Part shown: positions 45,300 to 53,696 of the stretch, piece by piece
Layout: each line of letters begins with the position of its first letter
Position numbering within the stretch: the stretch's first letter is position 1
Source of the DNA: CAJQQK01 sp049116495
Lineage (GTDB): Bacteria > Pseudomonadota > Alphaproteobacteria > Rhizobiales > Hyphomicrobiaceae
Length of the DNA: 64,000 nt
Assembly: GCA_049116495.1 (NCBI GenBank)
Contig: JAGDYV010000029.1
Coordinates: 25,451-89,450 of the forward strand
Reading direction: 5' to 3'
The notes under the pieces: model-generated
What the model was told of the DNA's origin: nothing
Databases searched by the model: none
The model's input: the letters and a program-made list of their open reading frames with translations, nothing else
Program-made: the position numbers and the translations under genes

Positions 45300-47375
45300 A
45301 TGACGATGCAGGATGCCATGAAAGTTCGACACAAGTCAGCCTGCCCGCATGACTGCCCGAGCACCTGCGCGCTTGAAGTATCGATCGACGCGGATGGCCA
45401 TATCGGACGCATAAGCGGCGCAAAGGGAAACGACTACACGGCAGGCGTCGTCTGCGCCAAAGTTGCGCGCTATGCTGAAAGGATCTACCACCCAGACCGC
45501 CTTAAATCACCGCTCAAACGCACCGGCGCCAAGGGCAGCGGCCAGTTCGAACCGATCGCCTGGGACGCCGCGCTGGATGAGATCGCCACACGTTTCAAGG
45601 ACATTGCCGACCGGTACGGCCCGGAAACAATCTGGCCTTACCACTCCGGCGGCACGATGGGCGTGCTGCAGCGCTACGGCCTCGACCGCCTGCGCAACGT
45701 CATGGGATACGCGCGCCAGCAAACAACGATTTGTGTCACGCCGGCGGAGTCGGGATGGCTTGCCGGCGTTGGCAAGTTGACCGGCTGTGATCCGCGCGAG
45801 ATGGACCGTTCGGACCTGATCATCATGTGGGGAGGCAATCCGGTCTCGACACAGGTCAACATCATGACCCACGTCACGCGAGCGCGTAAAACCCGCGGCG
45901 CCAAATTCGTCGTCATCGATGTCTATCGCACGCCAACTGTCGAACAGGCCGATATCGCGCTGATCATAAATCCCGGGACCGACGCCGCACTCGCCCTTGC
46001 CGTTATGAACGTCCTGCTTTCCGAAGGCATGGCCGATCGCGCGTACCTGGCGAAATACACCGACTTCGACGACGAAGTCGAGCAGCACATCATGACCCGG
46101 ACGCCCGAGTGGGCAGCCGAAATCACAGGTCTGTCTGTCGACGAGATCGTCGACTTCGCTCGGTTGTTCGGAAGGACGCCGAAAAGCTTCCTGCGCGCCG
46201 GCTTCGGTTTCACACGCACGCGCAATGGTTCAGCTGCAATGCATGCTGTGTCTTGCCTGCCCGCCATCACCGGCGCTTGGCAACACGAGGGCGGCGGCGC
46301 CTTCTTCCTCACCTACGACACCAAGATTTGGGGCCTCGACACGAATTTCCTCTATGCCAGCGAGACCATCAACCCGAACACTCGGGTCCTTGATCAGTCA
46401 CGTATTGGTGCCGTGCTGTGTGGCGACCCGGACGCGCTCAAGGGCGGCCCGCCGGTCATGGCCATGCTGATGCAGAACGCCAATTCGGCAACCGTTGCTC
46501 CTGACACATCAGCGGTCCTGCGAGGCCTTTCACGCAACGACCTGTTTCTCGTCGTGCACGAGCAATTCATGACACCGACCGCACGACACGCCGATATTCT
46601 TCTGCCGGCCACGACATTTGTCGAACACGACGATCTCTACTACGGGCTCGGTCACACTCATCTCACCTGCGCACCCAAGCTTATCGAGCCGCTCGCCGAT
46701 GCCCGCCCGAACAGTTTTGTCGTACGCGAACTCGCCAAGCGCCTCGGCGCCGACCACCCATGCCTCAAGATGGATGACCGCGATCTGCTCGATGCCGCAC
46801 TGACGCGCGGCGGACTGCCATCGCTGGCAGACCTCACCGAAACCGGTTGGGTCGATCGTGCACGCACCTTCGAGCAGGCACATTTTCTTGATGGCTTTCC
46901 GCAACCGGATGGGCGCTTCCATTTTAAGCCGGACTGGTCACGCATCGGTCCGGACCACCAGCGGATGCCACCTCTGCCGGATTGGAGCACGGACTTTGAG
47001 ACCGCAACAAAGAGTTATCCCTTCAAACTCGTCTGCCCACCCGCACGCAACTTCCTCAACTCAACATTCTCGGAAACGCCGACAAGTATTGCCCGAGAGG
47101 GCGGCCCGCGCATTCGTATCCACAGCAAAGTGGCAGACTCAAACAAGATCACTGCCGGCACCCGCGTGCGCATTGGCAACGCACGCGGGTCGATCGTACT
47201 CGTTGCCCAGATCGATGATGGTCAAATGCCGAACACACTCATCGTGGAAGGTATCTGGCCGGCGGAGGCGTTTGAAGAGAACAAGGCGATCAACACGCTC
47301 ATCGGCGGCGACCCGGTTCCGCCCAACGGCGGTGCTGCTTTCCACGATACCGCCGTTTGGCTGCAGATCGCCTGA
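45300..47375 (+). CDS. Molybdopterin-dependent oxidoreductase with [4Fe-4S]
   Basis: DMSO-reductase-family enzyme of 691 residues. The N-terminal cluster site is C15-x3-C19-x3-C23-x28-C52 (ACPHDCPSTCAL ... GVVCAKV). The pterin-binding middle has WPYHSGGTMG, RSDLIIMWGGNPVSTQ and a C-terminal molybdopterin dinucleotide domain around ITAGTRVRIGNARGSI. No twin-arginine signal is visible, so it is probably cytoplasmic. No electron-transfer subunit gene neighbours it. It sits 170 bp behind hyuB and may hydroxylate or oxidise the same heterocycle; that is inference. Confidence 0.85.
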   Translation: MTMQDAMKVRHKSACPHDCPSTCALEVSIDADGHIGRISGAKGNDYTAGVVCAKVARYAERIYHPDRLKSPLKRTGAKGSGQFEPIAWDAALDEIATRFKDIADRYGPETIWPYHSGGTMGVLQRYGLDRLRNVMGYARQQTTICVTPAESGWLAGVGKLTGCDPREMDRSDLIIMWGGNPVSTQVNIMTHVTRARKTRGAKFVVIDVYRTPTVEQADIALIINPGTDAALALAVMNVLLSEGMADRAYLAKYTDFDDEVEQHIMTRTPEWAAEITGLSVDEIVDFARLFGRTPKSFLRAGFGFTRTRNGSAAMHAVSCLPAITGAWQHEGGGAFFLTYDTKIWGLDTNFLYASETINPNTRVLDQSRIGAVLCGDPDALKGGPPVMAMLMQNANSATVAPDTSAVLRGLSRNDLFLVVHEQFMTPTARHADILLPATTFVEHDDLYYGLGHTHLTCAPKLIEPLADARPNSFVVRELAKRLGADHPCLKMDDRDLLDAALTRGGLPSLADLTETGWVDRARTFEQAHFLDGFPQPDGRFHFKPDWSRIGPDHQRMPPLPDWSTDFETATKSYPFKLVCPPARNFLNSTFSETPTSIAREGGPRIRIHSKVADSNKITAGTRVRIGNARGSIVLVAQIDDGQMPNTLIVEGIWPAEAFEENKAINTLIGGDPVPPNGGAAFHDTAVWLQIA

Positions 47376-47447
47376 CAGCGAGCCGGCTCGCCAAAATGCA
47401 TTGGTCGCACTGGCGGCACGCAATCATCACAACTGGATTCTCACCGA

Positions 47448-49187
47448 ATGACTCGCCCCCTATTTGTCATCAAGAGTGTGGCTTTTGCCCTGTTGCTCCT
47501 TTTGACCAATCTGCAGACCATCACTGCGAGCGCACAGCCGGCGTTGAAAAAGGCAGATATCGAGCGTGTCGAGAAACGCCGGAAAGAGGCTGCCAATTCA
47601 CTCGTGACGCTGGCCGACCTGCTGACGGCGCGCAAGGAGCAGGCGGCCGTCATCAAGAAGTTCAAAGCCCAGCTGCGCCAAGCAAACGAAGACGCGACAA
47701 AAAAGGAATTAGAAGAAAAGATCAAAGCAGAAAACAGCAAACTCGCCCAGATCAATGCCCAGATTTCCGGTTTGTCGACCGGTGTGGCCGAGGCGGAGAT
47801 CAAGTACGATCAAACGACCAAATTCGACCTCAAAGCCGAGCTGGAAAGCCTTGTCCAACCGTTCATCAAGATGATGCGCGAGGCCACTGAGAACACGCGT
47901 CAGATCGACGCCTTGCGCAGCACCATTGCTGCTGCCGATCAACGGCAACGCGCGGCGACGCGCGCCAACGCGCGACTTGCCCTGCTGCTTTCAATCGAAA
48001 AACAGAAAGGGGATGCAACGAACGGGGAAATCAACGACCACCTCGCCGCACTCGCCAAAGATTGGGAGAAACGCGAGAAAGAGGCGCAGCACCTCGTTGA
48101 GACCGCCCAGCAGCAGCTCCAGTTACGCCTCGATCAACAAGCCAACACACCGAGTGGAATCGGCATCTTCGCGACACAGTATTTCAGTCACCGTGGCTTG
48201 AATCTACTGCTTGGTCTTGCGGCCTTCGGAGGCGTTTTTATTCTGATGAGCCTCGTCGCACGGGCGGCCGACTTTATTCGTCGAAAGCGCGGTTATAAGC
48301 GCTCGTTTACAACCCGCCTGATCAGCCTCGTGTTTCGTTCGGTCACAATGCTTTTCGCACTGCTTGCCATGCTGGCCGTATTCAATCTGATGAACGACTG
48401 GCTGCTGATGGGCGTCGCGACCGTCTTCATCCTTGCGGCAGTTTGGATCAGTCTGAAAATGCTACCACAACTCGTCGAGCAGATTACGCTCCTGCTTGAC
48501 CTTGGCGCCGTTCAGGAGAACGAGCGACTGCTTTTTGCGGGCGTACCGTGGCTGGTCAAGCGACTCGACCTCTATACTCAATTGGTCAACCCGGCGCTCG
48601 ATGGTGGCACGTTCACTGTGCCCGTACGTGAACTCGTCGGCCACCACTCCCGTCCAGCAGCGGCCGGCGAAGCTTGGTTTCCGACGCGAAAAGACGATTG
48701 GGTGCAACTTGCCGATGGACACATCGGCAAGGTCGTCAGTCAGACACCAGAATTGGTGCAAGTCGTTGAACTCGGCGGCGCGAGGCGCACGTTCGAGACG
48801 ACTGCGTTTCTTGCCGACGCGCCGCGCAACCTGTCAACCGGATATCGCATTAAGACCGAATTCGGACTTGACTACCAGCATCAGGCCATTGCCGTGAATG
48901 AGATTCCGACGCAACTGGCCGAATACGTTCGAATGGATCTCGTCAAATTGCTCGGCGAAGAGGCTGTTGTAAACATCGACGTGGACCTTCTGCGAACGGA
49001 TGATTCGGCGATCATCTTCGAAATCGAGACGGACATCGCCGGAAAAATGGCCAGCCGCTACGAAGACGTGGAGCGCTGCGTCGCCCATTCGATGGTCGCA
49101 GCAGCCAACCAAAACGGTTGGGTTATCCCGTTTCCACAGCTCGTCATGCATCGTGCGCGAGCAGAACCTACCCGTGTGGCAAGCTAG
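47448..49187 (+). CDS. MscS-like mechanosensitive channel with periplasmic coiled coil
   Basis: A 579-residue protein with signal peptide (about 1-30), a long periplasmic coiled-coil part (about 33-235, Ala/Lys/Glu-rich), three or four membrane helices (about 245-330) and an MscS-type beta/alpha C-terminus (LVNPALDGGTFTVPVRELVG, VQLADGHIGKVVSQTPELVQV, GARRTFETTAFL). The MscS pore helix is less typical (LLLDLGAVQENERLLF). It could protect against osmotic stress or be a signalling variant. The stop codon (TAG, 49185-49187) is built from the TA target site plus the first base of the adjacent MITE; without the element the codon would be TAA, so the protein end is unchanged. Confidence 0.8.
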   Translation: MTRPLFVIKSVAFALLLLLTNLQTITASAQPALKKADIERVEKRRKEAANSLVTLADLLTARKEQAAVIKKFKAQLRQANEDATKKELEEKIKAENSKLAQINAQISGLSTGVAEAEIKYDQTTKFDLKAELESLVQPFIKMMREATENTRQIDALRSTIAAADQRQRAATRANARLALLLSIEKQKGDATNGEINDHLAALAKDWEKREKEAQHLVETAQQQLQLRLDQQANTPSGIGIFATQYFSHRGLNLLLGLAAFGGVFILMSLVARAADFIRRKRGYKRSFTTRLISLVFRSVTMLFALLAMLAVFNLMNDWLLMGVATVFILAAVWISLKMLPQLVEQITLLLDLGAVQENERLLFAGVPWLVKRLDLYTQLVNPALDGGTFTVPVRELVGHHSRPAAAGEAWFPTRKDDWVQLADGHIGKVVSQTPELVQVVELGGARRTFETTAFLADAPRNLSTGYRIKTEFGLDYQHQAIAVNEIPTQLAEYVRMDLVKLLGEEAVVNIDVDLLRTDDSAIIFEIETDIAGKMASRYEDVERCVAHSMVAAANQNGWVIPFPQLVMHRARAEPTRVAS

Positions 49188-49497
49188 AGCCCTTCAGACT
49201 GAGATGGAGTCAATTCTGTTCGCAAACGGTGAGTCGACCAGCAGGAGAGCGGCGCATCGCGCAGCGGTGCTGCGGGCAAGCCGTTCGACGCCCATGGGCG
49301 TTTACTGGGTGGCCGCCGTTTGCGAACCCACTCGAAGTTCGCGATCGAATGATCGACACGAAAATGGGCCGGGCGGATTTGCCCCGATCTCGGCGCGTCC
49401 CGTCTTGTCCGTAGCACCGCCACGCACGGCGACGGTCCACTTGATCTCAGGCCAAATCCGCCTCGGCAGAATGGGTCCATCTCAGTCTGAAGGGCTC
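49187..49497. mobile_element. IS630-type MITE (311 bp) with 22-bp terminal inverted repeats
   Basis: Perfect 22-bp inverted repeats at 49187-49208 and 49476-49497 (left end reads GAGCCCTTCAGACTGAGATG), each flanked by a TA dinucleotide (49185-49186 and 49498-49499). TA target duplication and ends of this type fit the IS630/Tc1-mariner superfamily. The 267-bp interior encodes no transposase, so it would be moved by one supplied elsewhere. Similarity extends a little inward (ATTCTG near both arms). It landed in the stop codon of the mscS-like gene. Confidence 0.85.
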
Positions 49498-49653
49498 TAA
49501 AGCCGCGACTTCTCGCTGAACAACGGGTGCCTGACGATCACGTAGATGTTCTTTGCCTTGCTGTCCGAAAATGGGCGACGCATGATGCTTGACGAATTTT
49601 GGCAAACATCAAGAATTCGCCAGTCTCAAAGACGATCAGAGAGGTTAAGAGCA
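49498..49653. other. Leader between MITE and PhyH gene
   Basis: About 150 bp after the MITE. The frame of the next gene is open from 49546, but its conserved part starts at ATG 49654, with GAGAGG about 10 bp upstream. No other feature was seen. Confidence 0.3.
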
Positions 49654-50823
49654 ATGGCTAGTGCACCGCTTACAAAAACGGCAGTCGATGTCGACTATGG
49701 CGATGATCAAGCTGCGATGGAAGCGTATCGCGCAGAAGGTACGGCACGCGCGCTCGCCATGGACAATCGCGGACCACTGCGTCTCGACGACAACGGCAGG
49801 CTGGAGCCGGCAATTCTTGATGCCTACTCACGCCACGGCTTCTATATCTTCGAGAACCTGCTGAGCGAAACTGAGCTCGCGGACCTGGAGCATGACCTGC
49901 ACGACATGATTGAGCGTGCGCCGACCGGCAAGGATAGCAAGGTTGATGCGAAAGGCCGGCCGGCGCTTGGCGCAGATTGTCAGGCGCGGACGGTCAGCAT
50001 GGTCAAGCCGCTGTCGGACCCCTATGGCGGCACCGATGCCAATCTTGGTCGCCATCCCGTCAAAATGACTGAAATCGAGGCGCCGTCGGATGCGCCCGAA
50101 TATGTCATGCAGCTCATTCTCGGGACATTACAGTTCTCGCCGGCCCATTTGCGACTCTATGGCCATCCGAGGTTGCTGGCGGCAGCGGCGTCGATTCATG
50201 GCGACGACTTTGTCCCCTTTAACGAAAGCATCTGGGTCAAGCATCCGCGCCTGGGCGGATCGGTTGCCTGGCACCAGGATGGCTGGACGCATTGGGACAG
50301 CCCCGACTTCCACGAGAATTCACATGGCTTCAATATGATGGCGCAGCTCTACGGCTGCGACGCAGAGAACGGCCTTTGGGTGATACCCGGCACGCACCGC
50401 AGCCGCAAAGCAGACATCAAGGCGATGGTCGCCGCGGCCGGCTCGGAAAGGTTGCCAGATGCCGTCCCGCTGATCTGCGGGCCGGGTGATGTCGCAATCA
50501 CCAACCGCCAGGCGGTACACGGTTCCTTCAATAATACCAGTTCGAAGATGCGCGTGACTTTCAATCTCGGCTTCCACAACCGCAAATCGGTACTCGACGT
50601 GCAAGGCGGCGGCGTCCACAACGACGTCACGGTGTACGACGCCGACTACATCCATGAACGCTCCGGCATGATCATGTACGGCATCGATGCACGTCGCCAG
50701 CGCTTTGCCGAAGAAACACCTTTCGACTACAAACCACTCCGCGACGAAGCTGGATCATATCGCTGGTCGCCCGAGATCATGCCCAAGCTCAAGGACTATA
50801 ACCTGAAGGACCTTGGCATCTGA
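49654..50823 (+). CDS. Phytanoyl-CoA dioxygenase (PhyH) family protein
   Basis: Fe(II)/2-oxoglutarate oxygenase of 389 residues from ATG 49654. The HxD pair is His207/Asp209 in VAWHQDGWTHW and the distal His289 in RQAVHGSFNN; the 2-oxoglutarate arginine lies about 11 residues later (KMRVTFN). It has the family's HPRLLAAAASIHGDDF and WVIPGTHRSRKAD. PhyH-type enzymes hydroxylate small molecules such as phytanoyl-CoA, ectoine or phosphonates. It is followed after 40 bp by a TauD-type oxygenase, a probable operon. Confidence 0.85.
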   Translation: MASAPLTKTAVDVDYGDDQAAMEAYRAEGTARALAMDNRGPLRLDDNGRLEPAILDAYSRHGFYIFENLLSETELADLEHDLHDMIERAPTGKDSKVDAKGRPALGADCQARTVSMVKPLSDPYGGTDANLGRHPVKMTEIEAPSDAPEYVMQLILGTLQFSPAHLRLYGHPRLLAAAASIHGDDFVPFNESIWVKHPRLGGSVAWHQDGWTHWDSPDFHENSHGFNMMAQLYGCDAENGLWVIPGTHRSRKADIKAMVAAAGSERLPDAVPLICGPGDVAITNRQAVHGSFNNTSSKMRVTFNLGFHNRKSVLDVQGGGVHNDVTVYDADYIHERSGMIMYGIDARRQRFAEETPFDYKPLRDEAGSYRWSPEIMPKLKDYNLKDLGI

Positions 50824-50862
50824 CTTGATCAAAACATCGCGAGCAAGACGGTTGGACACGAC

Positions 50863-51939
50863 ATGACCACAGCTGAATTGAGCGCGCCAGCGGCCTGGCG
50901 CGTGGCGGATCTGCAGGACCGATCCTGGATCTTTGCGCTCGATGCGGCGTCATCTGCGCAACTTGCCTCAGCCGTGAAGTCGGCGTTCGATCCCGAGCGC
51001 CCATTGTTCGACTATTCCCGTAAAGATTTCGACTTCAGGGCATTGCCGTTTCTCAGGGCTGCAGCACACGAAGCACATCATGGCCGCGGCCTGGCGTTGA
51101 TCAAGAATCTGCCTCGTGCAGCACTGAGCGAGGCGGAGTTCCACATCCTAACCTGGGGCATCGGCCTGCATCTCGGCGTGCCACGGCCGCAAGGCAAAGC
51201 GACCCAATACATCTCCGAGGTTCGCGACGTCGGCACCGATTACCGCTCGGCGGGTGGTCGCGGTTTTTCCTCAAATGCCAGGCTCGACTTCCATGCTGAT
51301 GGCGCGGACATCGCCGCGCTGGCCTGCTTCAACAAAGCCCAGTCAGGCGGCCAGAGCATGGTCTCAAGCAGTGTGACGGCACGCGAGATTCTGGTCGCCG
51401 AACGGCCGGACCTTGCCGAGGTCGCGCATCAGGATTTCTACTTCAGCCGGCAACAGGAAGAGACCGAGGACGAGACGCCAGCCTACGGGCAACCGCTGTT
51501 CGACATTTGCGAAGGACACGTTTTTGGCAAATGGAACCGCAATCGGGTTCAATCCGCGCAAAAGATTCCCGGTGTCCCACAACTCTCGAGCCAACAGCGC
51601 GAAACGATGGATACGATGGATGCCATCCTGCAGCGCGCGGATGTGATGTTCACGATGTGGCTTGAACCCGGCGACCTGCAACTGATCAACAACCACACGA
51701 TGCTGCATTCACGTACCGACTATGTCGACTTCGAAGAGCCGGAGCGCAAACGCCTTCTGCATCGCCTATGGTTGGCGCCGCCTGACTCGGTTCGCCTGCC
51801 TGAGAGCTGGGGAGATTTCTATCGATCGATAGAGCCTGGCACGGTTCGCGGCGGCATCCGCGGGCATTGTCATGACGATACTTGCAAAGCCTTTGAGCGT
51901 CGCCAGGCGCAAGACCACGGCATGCCGACACCAGGCTGA
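50863..51939 (+). CDS. TauD/TfdA family dioxygenase
   Basis: Second Fe(II)/2-oxoglutarate oxygenase, 358 residues. His144 and Asp146 are in ARLDFHADGAD, the distal metal His in NNHTMLHSRTDY and the 2-oxoglutarate Arg in KRLLHRLWLAPP near the C-terminus. These are the conserved features of TauD/TfdA or gamma-butyrobetaine-like hydroxylases, which hydroxylate amino acids, sulfonates or acids. Pairing with the PhyH-type gene suggests successive oxidation of one substrate; this is inference. Confidence 0.85.
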   Translation: MTTAELSAPAAWRVADLQDRSWIFALDAASSAQLASAVKSAFDPERPLFDYSRKDFDFRALPFLRAAAHEAHHGRGLALIKNLPRAALSEAEFHILTWGIGLHLGVPRPQGKATQYISEVRDVGTDYRSAGGRGFSSNARLDFHADGADIAALACFNKAQSGGQSMVSSSVTAREILVAERPDLAEVAHQDFYFSRQQEETEDETPAYGQPLFDICEGHVFGKWNRNRVQSAQKIPGVPQLSSQQRETMDTMDAILQRADVMFTMWLEPGDLQLINNHTMLHSRTDYVDFEEPERKRLLHRLWLAPPDSVRLPESWGDFYRSIEPGTVRGGIRGHCHDDTCKAFERRQAQDHGMPTPG

Positions 51940-51958
51940 CTTTTCGCGCGGGTTCGAC

Positions 51959-53542
51959 TTAATCGACGTTGCCCTCGGAAGAGTCTATGTATTTGCACAT
52001 TTTGTTGCGGCCGTTCGCCTTTGCCTTGTAAAGCGCCTGATCGGCGGCAGCCAACAGGTCCTGGGGTGATTTGGCGTTGGCGGGGAAGGCGGCCACGCCA
52101 CCGGATATGGTCACCCGCGGTAGCTTGCCGCCACTGTAGATAATCGACACGGCTTCAACAGCCTTACGGAATTTCTCAGCTATTTCGAAGGCAGATTCCA
52201 ACGATGTTTCTGGCATGAGAACGCAAAACTCTTCGCCGCCAAACCGACACAAGACATCGTCCTTGCTGAATGTCGCACGCATACACTCAGCGATTTCTCG
52301 CAGCACGACGTCGCCAGCGTCATGACCGTGATTGTCGTTGAAGGTTTTGAACTTGTCGGCATCGAACGAAATGATCGCCACTTCGGAGTCAGTACGTTGC
52401 GACCGCCCGAGTTCACCGCGCAATATTTCCAGAAAGTAGCGCCGGTTAAACAAGCCGGTAAGAACATCTTTCGTGGATTGATCACGAAGCTCATCGCGAA
52501 GCCGCACATTGGCGATGGCGAGGCTGATGTGCTCCGCACATTGGATGGCAAAGCGGCGCGGATCCAATGACTGTTGTCCCGTCGATGGAGCATCGAGATC
52601 TTCATTGAATTTGATATGAAGGAGACCAACTGTGTCACCGTGCGCGATGATCGGCAGACAGACGTAATGCTGGTCTGCAACACTTGGCATCTGATGCTCA
52701 ACGTGTGTGCAGGGCATGCTGATCGTACCTGCTCCGAATTCATAAGGCCTGCCGCGCCGCAACGACCAACACGCATCCGGTTGAATGTGATCAATGGCTC
52801 CAGAGCCGTTCCAATGGCAGGCACCGTCAAGAACATCACGCGAATTGCTGTAGACGTACAGTTCACCTGACGTTTGCGGCAGTATTCTCTCCATGAAGGC
52901 CGTTACGACCTGGAACAGTTCGGCAAGAGACTGGCAAGACTGCAACCATTCATCCAACTCCGAGAGCAAGGACATTTCGCGCTGCCGCACCTGCTCGCCA
53001 ACGAGCGCCTGCTTGGCTCGCGTTTCGGATTCTTCGGCACGGTGCATCGCTTCTGCCAGTTCCACCTCATTGCGCCGAGAGGCCGTAACATCAGTAAACG
53101 TGACGACGAAGCCGCCCGCGCTCATCGGCCGAGCATTGGTCGCAACAACGCGTCCGGACGGCATCTGGCGATCAAAATGAAAGGGTGCAGAACTCCGAAA
53201 TCGATGTTCTGTTTGGTTGGCTTTTTCCTCAGTGATCTCGCCACGTTTGACAGCGACCTCTAAGAAATCCCGCCGGCTTCGGCCTTTATAAATGTCACCT
53301 GAGCGCAGTTCCAATACGTCGAATATGCGTTGATTGTGCATAATGCATGTACCATCGGCGGACCAGACCAATACGCCCTGCTCCATCGAATCGATGACAT
53401 TGAGCGTCAAGTCCCCACTTGGATCAGCCGCATCGTTCTGCGTATTGCGATCCACATCGCAACGATCCTCAAAAGGTTCGTCACTGTGCTTGATGTCGCC
53501 GTCCCAACTATCGAGGTCCATCGCGCGCTCAAGCCTTCCCAT
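51959..53542 (-). CDS. PAS-GAF-GGDEF diguanylate cyclase
   Basis: Signalling protein of about 527 residues (start uncertain; ATG 53542 chosen, in-frame TTG at 53629 and ATG 53521 are alternatives). Order: PAS-7-like domain (SMEQGVLVWSADGTCIMHNQ), coiled linker, GAF-like domain (VCLPIIAHGDTVGLLHIKF), and a C-terminal GGDEF domain (TGLFNRRYFLEILRGELGR, DADKFKTFNDNHGHDAGD, RFGGEEFCVLMPET). GGEEF is an active-site form, so it should make cyclic di-GMP. The inhibitory RxxD site appears lost: SKDD stands where it is expected. No membrane helix or EAL domain was seen. Confidence 0.85.
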   Translation of the reverse strand: MGRLERAMDLDSWDGDIKHSDEPFEDRCDVDRNTQNDAADPSGDLTLNVIDSMEQGVLVWSADGTCIMHNQRIFDVLELRSGDIYKGRSRRDFLEVAVKRGEITEEKANQTEHRFRSSAPFHFDRQMPSGRVVATNARPMSAGGFVVTFTDVTASRRNEVELAEAMHRAEESETRAKQALVGEQVRQREMSLLSELDEWLQSCQSLAELFQVVTAFMERILPQTSGELYVYSNSRDVLDGACHWNGSGAIDHIQPDACWSLRRGRPYEFGAGTISMPCTHVEHQMPSVADQHYVCLPIIAHGDTVGLLHIKFNEDLDAPSTGQQSLDPRRFAIQCAEHISLAIANVRLRDELRDQSTKDVLTGLFNRRYFLEILRGELGRSQRTDSEVAIISFDADKFKTFNDNHGHDAGDVVLREIAECMRATFSKDDVLCRFGGEEFCVLMPETSLESAFEIAEKFRKAVEAVSIIYSGGKLPRVTISGGVAAFPANAKSPQDLLAAADQALYKAKANGRNKMCKYIDSSEGNVD

Positions 53543-53696
53543 TGCATCATCAGCCAACAAGCGCCCAACATTGTGCGCACTGAATAGAGATGCAGCGGCG
53601 GCTGGTTTGGTTCTTGCCGCTTCGATCAATCAACGTTCTTGGTAAGCGAAAGGTAAACAAGTGCCCGGCTATTGCAATTCGTGCAGCGCAACCCGA

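Noticed and set aside
47378..47391. Perfect 14-bp palindrome GCGAGCCGGCTCGC just after the molybdoenzyme stop
   Set aside because: No loop and no T-run, so no support as a terminator; could be chance in GC-rich DNA.
49184..49480. 98-codon minus-strand frame inside the MITE
   Set aside because: Covers the inverted repeats, has no family match, and MITEs of this kind carry no gene.
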